NCBI GenBank assembly: GCA_034096865.1 | Contig: JAWQFJ010017544.1 | Location: 25,001 to 89,000 of the forward strand | Length of the DNA stretch: 64,000 nucleotides | From: Theodoxus fluviatilis | Lineage: Eukaryota > Mollusca > Gastropoda > Cycloneritida > Neritidae | Reading direction: 5' to 3' | Shown here: piece after piece, positions 33,022 through 44,149 of the stretch | Position numbering within the stretch: the stretch's first letter is position 1 | Layout of the letters: the number at the start of each line of letters is the position of its first letter | Notes under the pieces: generated by a model | Databases searched by the model: none | Told to the model about the DNA's origin: nothing | Seen by the model: the letters and a program-made list of their open reading frames with translations, nothing else | Translations under genes and position numbers: made by a program

Positions 33022-34232
33022 CTGAAATGAGGGAAAGAAGCATGATTCATCCCAGGTTTGTAAACTCTGTATTGCGCAACGTTATTCGTGTCGTCTTTGT
33101 CTTAAATCCTGCACCGACAAGAGGAGACATAGACGAGAAAAAGCCTCAACTTGGACAGTTGCTATGTGGAAGAGACAAACTTTAGAACCCGATGGTGGCA
33201 CTAGCAACAGAATAGCAAAGTGTGAAGCTAAAACAGTATACCGCAAAGTCGCCAAACGACTAGGAATTTCACATCACAAAAATTACCAAGGAAACTGTGC
33301 ACATTTTCTTGAGGGGAGATGTACTCGTCTTGGAGAAACCCTCTCGTGGATTTCTGAGTCATCTCTGCGGTGTCTCATGTGCACAAACGCCATGGCAGAT
33401 GGTTCACAGACAGGTGATTAGACCAACCTGGAGACAGCGGCGGTTACGCGGAGTGAGAAACAATTTGCTCTACTCCGAGACAGCAGCGTCGTGGTTTCCC
33501 CGACTTCCTTCCTTTGACATGTGCTAGATGCCATTCTTCCCAAAGCAAATTTCCTTGCCTTGGCCGGAGCAGTGCAAAATCTTGTTCTCACTGCTAGTTC
33601 AACATCGTACTTTCAAAGCGCAGCTTTGAATACCCTCTTCTCGCATTGTGGCGAACAAACGTAAACAGACAGCCAACTGTGAGCGTGCCAACGTCAGAGG
33701 AATCGATTGGAGCAATTGCTGGCATGAGAATCTCGTGCCTCGCATCCGTGCCCACTCACGCACCCATCCGTCCTTTTTCTGTGACCACATCCTTGTGATG
33801 AATCGCTCGCTCACTTGTGTGTCTTATGTAGCTGATGCGCTCGTTTCAGTAAAGCCAAGACTAATACTTTCTTTTGATTAAGAAACAACAATCGTCTATG
33901 CCTCTTCCGCATGACTGTTCCTTGCCGAAGTGCAATTAACCTTAGCACTTTCGACAGATTAATCGCGTTCGGTCGATAAAAAGCAAAGCCTTCTTCGAGC
34001 GGGGTGGGGGGGGGGGGGTGTGTGCATATCATAGTTTGTGCTCTCGACTTTGTTCGTTTTGGGTGAAAGCAACGTCAAATTTCGCACTAATTTGAAGTTG
34101 TCTCTTGACCTGGTTCTCGTCACGGGCTTGATACTCATGAGCTCACAGCCTGACCAATTTTCAGATTTATAATTTAACCGGACTGCCTTCCTATGCTTAA
34201 CTATCAACAGTTTCACAGATTATTTGGCCATT
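33022..34232. other. Unannotated stretch, probably intronic or flanking
   Basis: Upstream (minus) of the 32717 exon. Contains a poly-G run at about 34004-34018. No recognisable coding segment. Confidence 0.35.
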
Positions 34233-34444
34233 ACCTCCGCCAAGGAGGTTATGTTTTACCCTCGGTTCCTGAACTATTCAGCCAAATGACTTGCGCGTTC
34301 AGCACTCGGAGACCTCCAGCAGACGCTAAAATGAAATAAACTTCGTAGTGCCAGGCCTGGCTCGCCTGCTTTAATCATACAGTCCATGGAAGAGAAATTG
34401 TTACTTCCTTGACGGAGGTTTGCACTCTCTAAGTGCTCTCTGGT
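34233..34444 (+). mobile_element. MITE with ACCTCCGCCAAGG / CCTTGACGGAGGT inverted ends
   Basis: ACCTCCGCCAAGG at 34233 is mirrored by CCTTGACGGAGGT at 34407-34419, followed by TTGCACTCTCTAAGTGCTCT. A second copy of the same family can be followed at about 34640-35110 (shared GCACTC.GAGACCTCCA and TCATGGAAGAGAAATTG), where a foldback element sits inside it. The duplicated segment begins right at its right end. Confidence 0.75.
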
Positions 34445-34759
34445 TAGTTATTCGGCAAAACAACTCCAAAACTTCGAAACGGGTTCTGATTTAAATTGGT
34501 GCAAGGTAAAGGTCTCACCCGAGAAACGACCTATTAAATGTTTTTGTTTATTTGTAATCTAGTTTTGGAATTACAGCCCAAAATAAAATGCAATTTAGCG
34601 CATGTCACAAAGTTGATCATGTCAAACTTCTGATGACGTCGGCGTCTGTGTTCCGCACTCAGAGACCTCCAATAGACGCTTAAATTAAGTATTAAGTATC
34701 AAATATTCAGGTCATGGAAGAGAAATTGTGGCGTCCTTGGAGAAGGTTTTCGATCGGAA

Positions 34760-35080
34760 AAGCTACCATCGACAGGCCACAATAGTGGACTCATCCCAGG
34801 AGAGGGGGGTGGAAGAAGGCCAAGCTGGAGGGCCATACAAGCAAGCAAGCAACAGCATCTGACTGGCAAGCAATCTTGGTTGGTTAATTCTCAGTGAATT
34901 CGCAGTGATTCATTCAGAGAATGACAAAATATTCTGACGATTCGAAAATGAAAAATCGTAAAAACGTAGCCAAGCAGATGTCCCGCCAGTTTGTGTTTTC
35001 CCCCAGCTTGGCTGTCCTTCTCACACCCCTGTCCTCGGATGAGTCCACGACATGTAGTGTGGCCCGTTAATGAGAGCTTT
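34760..35080. mobile_element. Short foldback element (copy 1)
   Basis: The left end GAAAAGCTACCATCGACAGG, CCACAATAGTGGACTCATCC mirrors the right end (read on minus) GGAAAGCTCTCATTAACGGG, CCACACTACATG, GTGGACTCATCC. It shares CCAAGCTGG.GGG subterminally on both sides. Same terminal module as the 18183-21838 element. Confidence 0.78.
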
Positions 35081-36088
35081 CCCTTGCGGTCTCAGAGTGC
35101 TCTCTAGTTATTTTTATTTCTTATCAAAATGTGCTCGCAATGGGAGGTTGCAGAATCGGCTTCATCTGACACACGCACTTTTATTTCATTATTTGGTGGC
35201 AACTGTCAGTTACCATTTGTCATAGTTTGCAACGGGGGCAAAATGTTATGTGGATTGCTAAAATGGTTCCACTGTAATCAGTTTAGCGCATCATATATAA
35301 CGGAAGCGCCTTTATCATGTATCATGGTGGAGTACTGACCACTACTTGATTGTTCCAGAGTTACATGATATCACATAGCAGTAACACGTGATCGTAGTTC
35401 TCGATTGTCAATAGCTGTTGCATATCTACACGTAAACAATGACATTCTCTAATGGTCGCAAGCGCGAATATACGCACGAACTCTGCAAGATAAACACTTA
35501 ACGTTGGTGTTATCGTTCTTTTTAATCCGTCGCAATGGCATTTCATTGCCCGATAGAAGCAATTCAAGTTATTGACGTGAGAGGTGGAAGGCTGCTATTT
35601 GCGAAAGTCACAGAGTTCGCCACGACTCAGACGAGTGCTCCCAGGATGGAATATGTACTGACAATGTGACATAGCACTGGCCTGACTTTCTTCAGGATGC
35701 TGTTGATTTCAAAATAAAAAATGGTCTAATGATATCACTGGCCGCAGTGGACCAATGATAGCCAACTGCGGACTTTCCTTTCGATATTGTTGTTCTCAAA
35801 AATGTTCTTATTTACATCACTGGCCACAATTAACGAAACCAACTGTGAACGTCTATTCGGTAATCCATTCAGTGCATGTTATGCGTACTTCTTCAAATTT
35901 CAAAGTGGGCCACATCAACAGTTGACTTTAACTCGATTACGGTTTGGACCGAGTAATTGCTAAACTCCTTGAGTGACCTAGAAACACCCGGCCGTCTTGA
36001 TTGATCTACAAGATCGCACTTTACGTCCGGCACTGCCAAGCGAGAACTACATTTACAAGCCTATGGAAGTGTTACTTCTCTCTAAACA

Positions 36089-36505
36089 CATTCTAGTAAA
36101 CTAGAGATTTCGCCTACCGGCAAACGTATCTTTAGCACCGTTGACATCACGTGATGGAAGGTTTTCGGATAATTTATGCAAACGGAGGTCACACGAGAGG
36201 CTTGTGGGATAGCCGATGTGCTCCCTGACATACGCCGTTAAAGTAGTTCTAAGACTATTTCGCACAAAACTCTTAACTTACTCTTGTTGAGATAACAAAC
36301 AAGCGTTTATTCGATACAATAATATGTTTGTGTTGAAATGGAAACAAGTTTTGACATCTGAATGATTTCTGTAAAAAGTGGAGAGAAAAATAGTATCAGA
36401 ACGAACTATTTTTGGCGCAAGGCTGTAATGCGAAAGGTCAAGCCTATTGCGCATTCATTGCGAACTGTGCCAGAGTCAATACTACTGACTCGGGTTTACA
36501 GAATG
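36089..36505 (-). mobile_element. MITE insertion present only in duplication copy 1
   Basis: Starts CATTCTAGTAAACTAGAGAT and ends GGGTTTACAGAATG, flanked by CTCTAAACA (36080-36088) and CTCTGAACA (36506-36514). Copy 2 at 52180-52200 has a single uninterrupted CTCTCTGAACATACAGC. The filled/empty pair proves the ends and the 9-bp duplication. The internal inverted repeat is CTAGAGATTTCGCCTACCGG with its partner. No transposase. Confidence 0.95.
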
Positions 36506-36818
36506 CTCTGAACATACAGCAAAGAACATAACAAACAGATTCACGATTTACCGAAGGCAAAATGAAAAAGCGAGAACTTCGACTATGCAGCATGGCGATA
36601 ATAAAATCCTTTGGGAGAAAGCGAGGCATTTGACACCCTCTTTTGTCATTTTCGAAAATTATTATCTTCTTTAAAAGAAACATCAAATTAAACAGTAAAC
36701 AAATCGATCATATTAACATTCAACAAAACATATTGACTTTCTTTGGTAACCGCGAAATTGAATATCTTTAGAGGAATTTTATTTCTTGTAGTGAACTTCC
36801 AAGCTCTCTGGGCATTAA

Positions 36819-37428
36819 GCCCCAGCAGGTGGGGGCATTAGGCTCCAACCTAAAAGACTTATTCTTGTCAGTGTTTTCTCATCTAAAATGGATACAATAG
36901 CGTAGAAATGCATAAAATCACATAGAAGGATGGTCATTAAATAAATTATTGCACATTTTTCTGCCAGTGCACAGAAGCAAGGTCCAAATTGACATGATGC
37001 AGCCCTGACGCCATATTGGTAGTCTCTGACAGCTCAAGATCAATCATGGGTGTGTTACTGGAATAACACTGAATGCCCAGCCGTCAGTAGTTCCTGCCTA
37101 CGAGGGGATCACTCAGCAACTCAAGTCTTATTTAATATTTAAATAATGTGTAGAAACCAGAGACTCATTAACAATTACATGACAAAACTGAAACAAAAAA
37201 CAGCTTTGGATTTGTTTCAAATCATAAAACTTCATAGGTTTCATAGACAAGAGCCATTTGCCTCAGGTTTTAAAGTCTTATGGTTTCTTGAGTCCATTGA
37301 TAAAGTTAAACAGAAAACACGGACCATAGCAAAACCACCTTGCCTTCTCCATTTTATTTACAGTGTAGGGCAATCCAATAAGTTGCAAGTGATCCCATAC
37401 GTTGGTGGTCACTAATGCCCCGCGAGGC
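36819..37428. mobile_element. TTAA-flanked 610-bp element (piggyBac/Kolobok-like MITE), copy 1
   Basis: TTAA at 36815-36818 and 37429-37432 bounds it. The left end GCCCCAGCAGGTGGGGGCAT...TAG and the right end read on minus, GCCTCGCGGGGCATTAG, form an imperfect inverted repeat sharing GGGGCATTAG. A TTAA target is used by piggyBac and Kolobok. An 89-codon frame (37146-37415) is of unknown meaning. Confidence 0.72.
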
Positions 37429-37576
37429 TTAACGCCCCGCTTTCGCCTAAACAGGATTTACCGAACGCAAAGTATCCCCTATCTCACAACAACTTAGTCG
37501 AATGCACCCACAGTGCTCTCCTTCCTCACGCTAAAAAATGCAATCCCCAGCCGCAGCTGCATGACTCGGGGCATTC

Positions 37577-37992
37577 CATTCTGTGAACCCGAGTCAGTAG
37601 TGACTCTGGCGCAGTTCGCAATGAATGCGTAATAGACTTGACCCTTCGCATTACAGCAGTGCCAAAAATAGCTCGATCTGGATACTATTTTTTCCACTTT
37701 TTTTAATTACAGAAATCATTCAGCAGATGTCAAAACGTGTTTTCATTTCAACACAAACATGTTATTTTATCGAATAAACGCTTGTTTATTACCTCAACAA
37801 GCGTAATTTATGAGAATTATGCGATATAGTCTTAGGACTACTTTAACAGCGTATGTCAGGGAGCAGAGTGCAATCCCACTAGCCTCACTGGTGACCTCCT
37901 TATGCATATTCCGGACGGATTAGTTCCATCACGTGACATGAACTGTGCTAGAGACTTTCGCCGGCAGGCGAAGTCTCTAGTGGACTAGAATG
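37577..37992 (+). mobile_element. MITE copy (CATTCT/AGAATG family)
   Basis: Starts CATTCTGTGAACCCGAGTCA and ends GTGGACTAGAATG. Flanks GGGGCATTC and GGGTCGTTC match at seven of nine positions. Present in both duplication copies, so it predates the duplication. Confidence 0.88.
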
Positions 37993-38734
37993 GGGTCGTT
38001 CAGGTCGCACATTCCGCATTGTCTGACTGAGACTCGGAGTACGATCATTATGAGATCGTTATATTTTAGACAAGATGGAAGGGGAGGGAAGTTCCTGTAA
38101 ACACGTTTGTTATGCTTCGGCACGTCGTAGGCGTTGAAACAACACTAATGCAATCACACAGATAGGTAGGTGCATCGTAAATGTCCACCATGTATAGAGA
38201 TTCTTTGTTTACACGTGAAGCGGGTCAATGCGTAATGCGCATGCGCCATTTCCAAGATGGCAGCGGAATTTTCAAGTGGTCTATTTCAGCTCAGGGATAT
38301 CCGTTCTCTGGAACTGAGCCATTTTTTAATTCTACATTCGGCTCGCATCCTCCATTGAAGCTAACGGTCATACTATTCATAGCTCATCTCTTTTACCTGC
38401 AAATACTGAAATTCGTTTGAGACGACGTGCTTGCAACAGTCATAAACCGATTGTAGTGGGATTGCTTTTAACAACTCACCAGAAATTACGCCCCTGCTGC
38501 AAAACATGACAGTTATGTAATTCCTCCTGCCCTTTTTTCTTTTTTCTTTTCCTTACTCCACTCCAAACTGAAATTGCAGGTCGCACAACACTGCCATAAG
38601 ATTGTGTCAAACTGTCGGTTCTCCAATTATGCGGCGTTCACATTTTAGAGAACGCAATAGTACACAGAACCTCAATCCGGATCTCAGGCACTCAGAACTG
38701 GTTAGACCAGTCACCCCTCTCCCTCCATGGACAT

Positions 38735-38895
38735 TATTCACGCGAGATACTTCCGGTTTTCAAAACGAGACGGACTTTGCAAAAATATGAGAGTCTTCTA
38801 TGGACAGCACCAGTACAAGTACATGGAGTGGAAATCTCCTTCATGTGCCTCCATTCTCGCGTGGAAATGTTGAAATATGGGCAAGTGATGTTTTT
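38735..38895 (+). mobile_element. LINE ORF2 fragment (plus), inverted relative to 39615-39790
   Basis: Encodes NETDFAKI and TSTWSGNLLHVPPFSRGN, then VEIWASDV; homologous to the minus-strand LINE piece below. Confidence 0.6.
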
Positions 38896-39242
38896 CTTGT
38901 TTATAGCTGGGAAACTGCAATGTTTACACCAGGAAGCAAGAGCATTCGATCACTTTGCACGACCTAACGTAGTAACAACCTCTACTCATGAGAAACCTAT
39001 TGTGATTGGTCCAAAAATATAAACAAACTATCTGCAAAGACATCCCATGGTTATATTAGCGTAATAAATTAACATATAGGCTTACTGACCTTATTTCAAG
39101 AAACACCGGTCATAGTGATCAACACTACGAGATCTAGATCTACAAGAGTGAAGAGAGAAGGGTAACCTGTTTTACCTTCGATGTCATGCACAAATCCTTC
39201 GATGAACTTTTCGTATCCTTTCCCTTTCTTTCTACTGGGTAT

Positions 39243-39283
<41 letters not shown>

Positions 39284-39790
39284 TGAGAGGCTAGATGTAG
39301 ACCGTGAAGCCTTATGAACGCCCCATCGTAATGTGTTGCGTTATATAACATAAGGTCTTAGCGCAATCTTCCTATTGCGACAGTGTCGCTCATCATAGCT
39401 TCTAGATAACGATATGAATGTAGGATCCTTGTCCAGTTGGTTTTTGAAAACTTTAGTAGTCGGTGCAGTCACCACGAATCCTTCTTCCTTTTAGTGAGTG
39501 CAGATTCAAATACTCTACGCGCTCGCTGTAAGACATCTCCCGACATTCACTCAACAACTCGGTAGCCCTGCGCTGGACTCGCTCCACAGCCTCTGACTGT
39601 CTTTTTTAATGTGGGCACCAACATCACTTGCCCATATTTCCGCATTTCCATGCGAGAATGGAGGTACATGAAGGAGAGTTCCACTCCATGTACTGGTACT
39701 GGTGCTGGTCATAGCAGATGCCAATATTTTTGCAAAGTCCGTCTCGTTTTCGATTTCAAAATGGCCGCTGCGTGAATAACGTCTATTCCA
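39243..39790 (-). mobile_element. CR1-like LINE 3' end with (TAC)n tail
   Basis: Minus-strand reading: EIWASDVGAHIKKDS, then (one frameshift) EAVERVQRRATELLSECREM, SYSERVEYLNLHSLKGRRIR, then (another shift) VVTAPTTKVFKNQLDKDPTF and a stop. This is the end of a CR1-group ORF2 (the VQRRAT...SY.ER...L.LK.RR block). It finishes in ACGCCCCATCG-type 3' UTR and a TAC trinucleotide run at 39243-39284. Confidence 0.82.
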
Positions 39791-40446
39791 CAGCTCGCCG
39801 GTGACACACGAACCCGGTAGCGTTACCAAGAGCGGTCTTTCCCATACAGAGAAGCGCGTGTTCACACGACGTCATGCTCAAGACTTCCTCTGAAACATGT
39901 GCTGCTCGCTTCCCTGGCACCAATTTTCACGTGGAGACTGGCGAGCTAAACAGAGAGAAGTACAGCTACACCGATATTCTATGGCTGCAGATGGCGATGA
40001 CATCTAGAGGGAAGCCACGCACTCTCTCGCCTTCCTGGCCATATCAGGCCAATCTGATGGGTGACTTCTGATTTTTTCCCCGCCAAACCCTGACGCTCTA
40101 TCCATTCTCTTTGGAATGAAGCTGATCAGCTCCGGGAAAGGGTCTTTTTGATTCATAGTCAAAACGAAATCGGGTTTCTGTTTCAAATTATTACTGTGGT
40201 ACAAGTTTTATTTCCTCCCACTACGGGAAGTATTGATGATAAGGTGACTGAGCCGTGGGCTGTTATCATCTTGTTGTCATAAAAAATGCTTCAAACCATT
40301 ACTGCTCGCGATGTCAAAGTTGGTTTTTTGTTTGGTTTCCGATGCTGCTGTTTTGGAATGTTTATCGTGAGGCCTCAGCGTTCGCGCGCCTTGCACCGCA
40401 GTGATAATTCACAGCGGACACAAACATTCTGCATCATACAAACATG

Positions 40447-40914
40447 AGGCTTGTTCATGAGGCGCAGCGCTGCGAAGCGCTGCACAGCGCTGCATGTGAT
40501 TCACTCCTGAACAGCAATTTTGGGGCGTGATTCACTCAGCGCTGAGCAGCGCTGTGCATCACCGAACCGGGATGATTCACACGATTTTCAATATGGCGTC
40601 TTCGATCCCGCACTGGCCGTCGATGCGTAAAATAATCCTCAGAAACATCATTTTGGGGCTGGAACGGGCTTTATTTGCCCCAAACGCTCTGTATGCGCGA
40701 GTAATGGCAAGTAAGGATGGCACAGTAATGGACTTTATTCATGCAGAATGCATTTAAACGTGCATAAACGATGCCTATGGCAAATAAACACTTTATTAGC
40801 GTCTATCAACAAGTGAAGCGCTGCACTAAATCTGCAGGTGTTCAGGAGAGACAAAGAGCGCTCAATTCCCAACATGAAGCGCTCATGCAGCGCTTTGTAC
40901 TCCTGAACAAGCCT
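40447..40914. mobile_element. 468-bp TIR element present only in duplication copy 1
   Basis: Starts AGGCTTGTTCATGAGGCGCA and ends TACTCCTGAACAAGCCT, so its ends are inverted (AGGCTTGTTCA.GAG). It is flanked by ATG on both sides; copy 2 has a single ACAAACATGGCTTTC (about 56228-56240). The 3-bp duplication recalls PIF/Harbinger or CACTA-type elements. The left third is dense in the palindrome AGCGCT. No transposase. Confidence 0.92.
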
Positions 40915-41121
40915 ATGGCTTTCATCTTTATCGACGGCACTTTCCTTGATCTTAATTCCTCGGCTTGACGTTCTGAAAATAAAATTTATGTAATGTCCTC
41001 CACAGGAGCATGCAGTAATCTTTGGTGCAGATATGATTTTCTTCTCAGCATTGGCTGGAGTTTAATGTCTCTGTTATGCCCATGCGGCCACCGCTACAGC
41101 CGCTGACGACGCCAACAGCAA

Positions 41122-41406
41122 AGAGGAGGAGGAGGAGGAGGAGGAGGAGGGGGGGAGGAGGAGGAGGAGGAGCAGGAGCAGGAGCAGGAGCAGGAGGAGG
41201 AGCAGAGGCAGGAGCAGGTGGAGGAGGAGGAGCAGAAGCAGGAGCAGGTGGAGGAGCAGGAGGAGGAGCAGAAGGAGGAGCAGGAGGAGGAGCAGGAGCA
41301 GCAGGAGGAGGTGGAGGAGCAGGAGGAGGTGGAGGAGCCGGAGAAGGAGCAGGAGAAGCACGAGGAGGAGCAGGTGGAGGAGCAGATGGAGAAGCAGGAG
41401 GAGTAG
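41122..41406. repeat. (AGG)n/(AGC) microsatellite, copy 1
   Basis: AGGAGG with frequent GCAGGAGC interruptions. Pro-, Leu- and Gly-rich frames across it are artefacts. Confidence 0.96.
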
Positions 41407-42006
41407 GAGCATAAAAGGAAACACAATTGAAGGTGGGGATGGGTGGTTGGGGATAGAGATGACGCGACTGAAATGTCCCTCTCATCCTCTCCCCTGTGAG
41501 ATATGGGAAAGGGGTAAGAATAGACGCACGGTGGTTTGGTTCGGAAAAATCGAAAAGCTCAAGCCTTGTTGTAAATGGGCGTTGCTTACACTTTGCCAGT
41601 GTTTTCGCTTGCAGCAAATAAGTTTGTGACTTGCGGCGAGTGTCCTTGATTCGAAATCGACGTCGATGTACACGTCGCCGTTGTGGCGGTTGCTGCATAC
41701 TGATTGGCTGGTCAGAGCAAGGGGGTCGGAGATATATCTTTCACCTCCTGGAAGCGTTGTCCGGCATCGATTGCTTCGGTTCGCAAGTAAAAGACTCACT
41801 TATAGAATAACTAGCTAACGTGCAATAATACCGTAATCAAAGAAGGGTAATAATTTCTCTAAGCGTTATATAGAATACATCAATAGTTCATTTGAATTAC
41901 TACATTATTCAAATCGAATCGTGGGTCGAGTAATGGTCGATTTTTAGGCCACTAAGAGCCGAGTGATAACGGATGGCTTAGGGATTTCAGTGGTTCGGAA
42001 TGTCAG

Positions 42007-43440
42007 CTCGGGTAGTGACGTATGCATATCATCACACTATTTGTATGCAACAGTCCCTGAACACTCGAGTAGTGACGTATGCATATCATCACACTATTTG
42101 TATGCAGCAGTCCCTGAACACTCGAGTAGTGACGTATGCATATCATCACACTATTTGTATGCAACAGTCCCTGAACACTCGAGTAGTGACGTATGCATAT
42201 CATCACACTATTTGTATGCAACAGTTCCTGAACACTCGAGTAGTGACGTATGCATATCATCACACTATTTGTATGCAACAGTCCCTGAGCACTCGAGTAG
42301 TGACGTATGCATATCATCACACTATTTGTATGCAACAGTCCCTGAACACTCGAGTAGTGACGTATGCATATCATCACACTATTTGTATGCAACAGTCCCT
42401 GAACACTCGAGTAGTGACGTATGCATATCATCACACGGCCTTTACGGCCTGTTTGTATGCAACAGTTCCTGAACACAAAATGGCGTGAGTCGCTTCAGCC
42501 TTCGTTTACATCGGGTATTACACGTAATTAGAACACAGCTCCGAGTAGTGACGTATGCATATCATCACACTATTTGTATGCAACAGTCCCTGAACACTCG
42601 AGTAGTGACGTACGCATATCATCACACTATTTGTATGCAACAGTCCCTGAGCACTCGAGTAGTGACGTATGCATATCATCACACTATTTGTATGCAACAG
42701 TCCCTGAGCACTCGAGTAGTGACGTATGCATATCATCACACTATTTGTATGCAACAGTCCCTGAACACTCGAGTAGTGACGTATGCATATCATCACACTA
42801 TTTGTATGCAACAGTCCCTGAACACTCGAGTAGTGACGTATGCATATCATCACACGGCCTTTACGGCCTGTTTGTATGCAACAGTTCCTGAACACAAAAT
42901 GGCGTGAGTCGCTTCAGCCTTCGTTTACATCGGGTATTACACGTAATTAGAACACAGCTCCGAGTAGTGACGTATGCATATCATCACACTATTTGTATGC
43001 AACAGTCCCTGAACACTCGAGTAGTGACGTACGCATATCATCACACTATTTGTATGCAACAGTCCCTGAGCACTCGAGTAGTGACGTATGCATATCATCA
43101 CACTATTTGTATGCAACAGTCCCTGAGCACTCGAGTAGTGACGTATGCATATCATCACACTATTTGTATGCAACAGTCCCTGAACACTCGAGTAGTGACG
43201 TATGCATATCATCACACTATTTGTATGCAACAGCACCTGAGCACTCGAGTAGTGACGTATGCATATCATCACACTATTTGTATGCAACAGTCCCTGAACA
43301 CTCGAGTAGTGACGTATGCATATCATCACACGGCCTTTACGGCCTGTTTGTATGCAACAGTCCCTGAACACAAAATGGCGTGAGTCGCTTCAGCCTTCGT
43401 TTACATCGGGTATTACACGTAATTAGAACACAGCTCCGAG
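42007..43440 (+). repeat. 57-bp satellite in three higher-order blocks (copy 1)
   Basis: The unit is GTAGTGACGTATGCATATCA, TCACACTATTTGTATGCAAC, AGTCCCTGAACACTCGA (57). A longer 70-base variant carries CGGCCTTTACGGCC in place of TA. Each block ends in the long variant plus a spacer (ACAAAATGGCGTGAGTCGCT ... AGAACACAGCTCC), near 42470, 42890 and 43370. Block 2 is 420 bases and block 3 is 477 (one extra unit). Each unit contains TGACGTA (CRE-like) next to ATGCATAT. Confidence 0.95.
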
Positions 43441-43445
43441 ACATC

Positions 43446-43545
43446 GAGACTTGCCTTGTTCTTACTCCAGCCAGCTGCGATGATTTGTGGTCAATGGCCT
43501 TACATGGCCTACAAAGCCTGACAGGCCATAAACCTCCATTCATCA
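43446..43545 (+). mobile_element. SINE 3' part, copy 1
   Basis: GAGACATCGAGACTTGCCTT and GGCCTTACATGGCCTACAAA, GCCTGACAGGCCATAAAC match the SINE 3' half; tail CATTCATC. Confidence 0.7.
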
Positions 43546-43636
43546 GGGTCTTGTCACTCGTCCTATATGTTGCCTTTGCATCAGTACCATTGACACAACT
43601 CTTCCTTTGGGGACGGCTTTTGTTTGGGCATTCTCA

Positions 43637-44149
43637 TCAAGGATGCTGCCACTCAATCAAACGGTTATGTTCATGTGTGAATAAATTACCTAAAATGAAA
43701 CTTTCTGGTAAATATCGAACCAAACCAACATTTGTGGGAGCGCTACTTGCAAGCAACGGTTTTAAGAAAGCCTTGCAAGGTTCTGCGGCGTGGTTCTGAA
43801 CACTTCCTCTCTGAAAAGATCTCTCATTTCCAAGGAAGGTGCATGAAAATTCCCTTGTTTTTCTCATCGCTGATGAAATGGAGAGCCTTGTTGCGGAGGT
43901 TAAGTAGTAAATTACAAAAGCTGGCCACGATGTTGACCTTTGTGAGGTCGTGGCTGCATTTGCCTTATCCGCAATTGCTGCTGCATTCCATGCGTATGTC
44001 TCCACCCAGCAGTCTGGAGGTGCGCCCCGGGGAATGGAGACGCGCAGCTCAGTGCCCCACGCAGGATGATGACCCTCAGGAGCGTAGGCCGCACGGCCCT
44101 CATCGACATATGCTTCACTCAGCCCACCCGCCAAAAAGCGCCTCCACAT
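43637..44149 (-). other. Unidentified 170-codon frame, shared by both duplication copies
   Basis: The frame contains AAYAPEGHHPAWGTELRV and AAAIADKANAATTSQRSTSW. I do not recognise it. It survives in copy 2 as 144 codons (59275-59709) with a different N-terminal start, but the copies are too similar for that to be evidence of selection. A second frame in the same DNA reads KVNIVASFCNLLLNLRNKAL. No function is proposed; it may not be coding. Confidence 0.25.

Noticed and set aside
41045..41698. 217-codon proline-rich frame (and 56392-56909)
   Set aside because: Most of it is AGG repeat; the remaining 90 codons match nothing I know.
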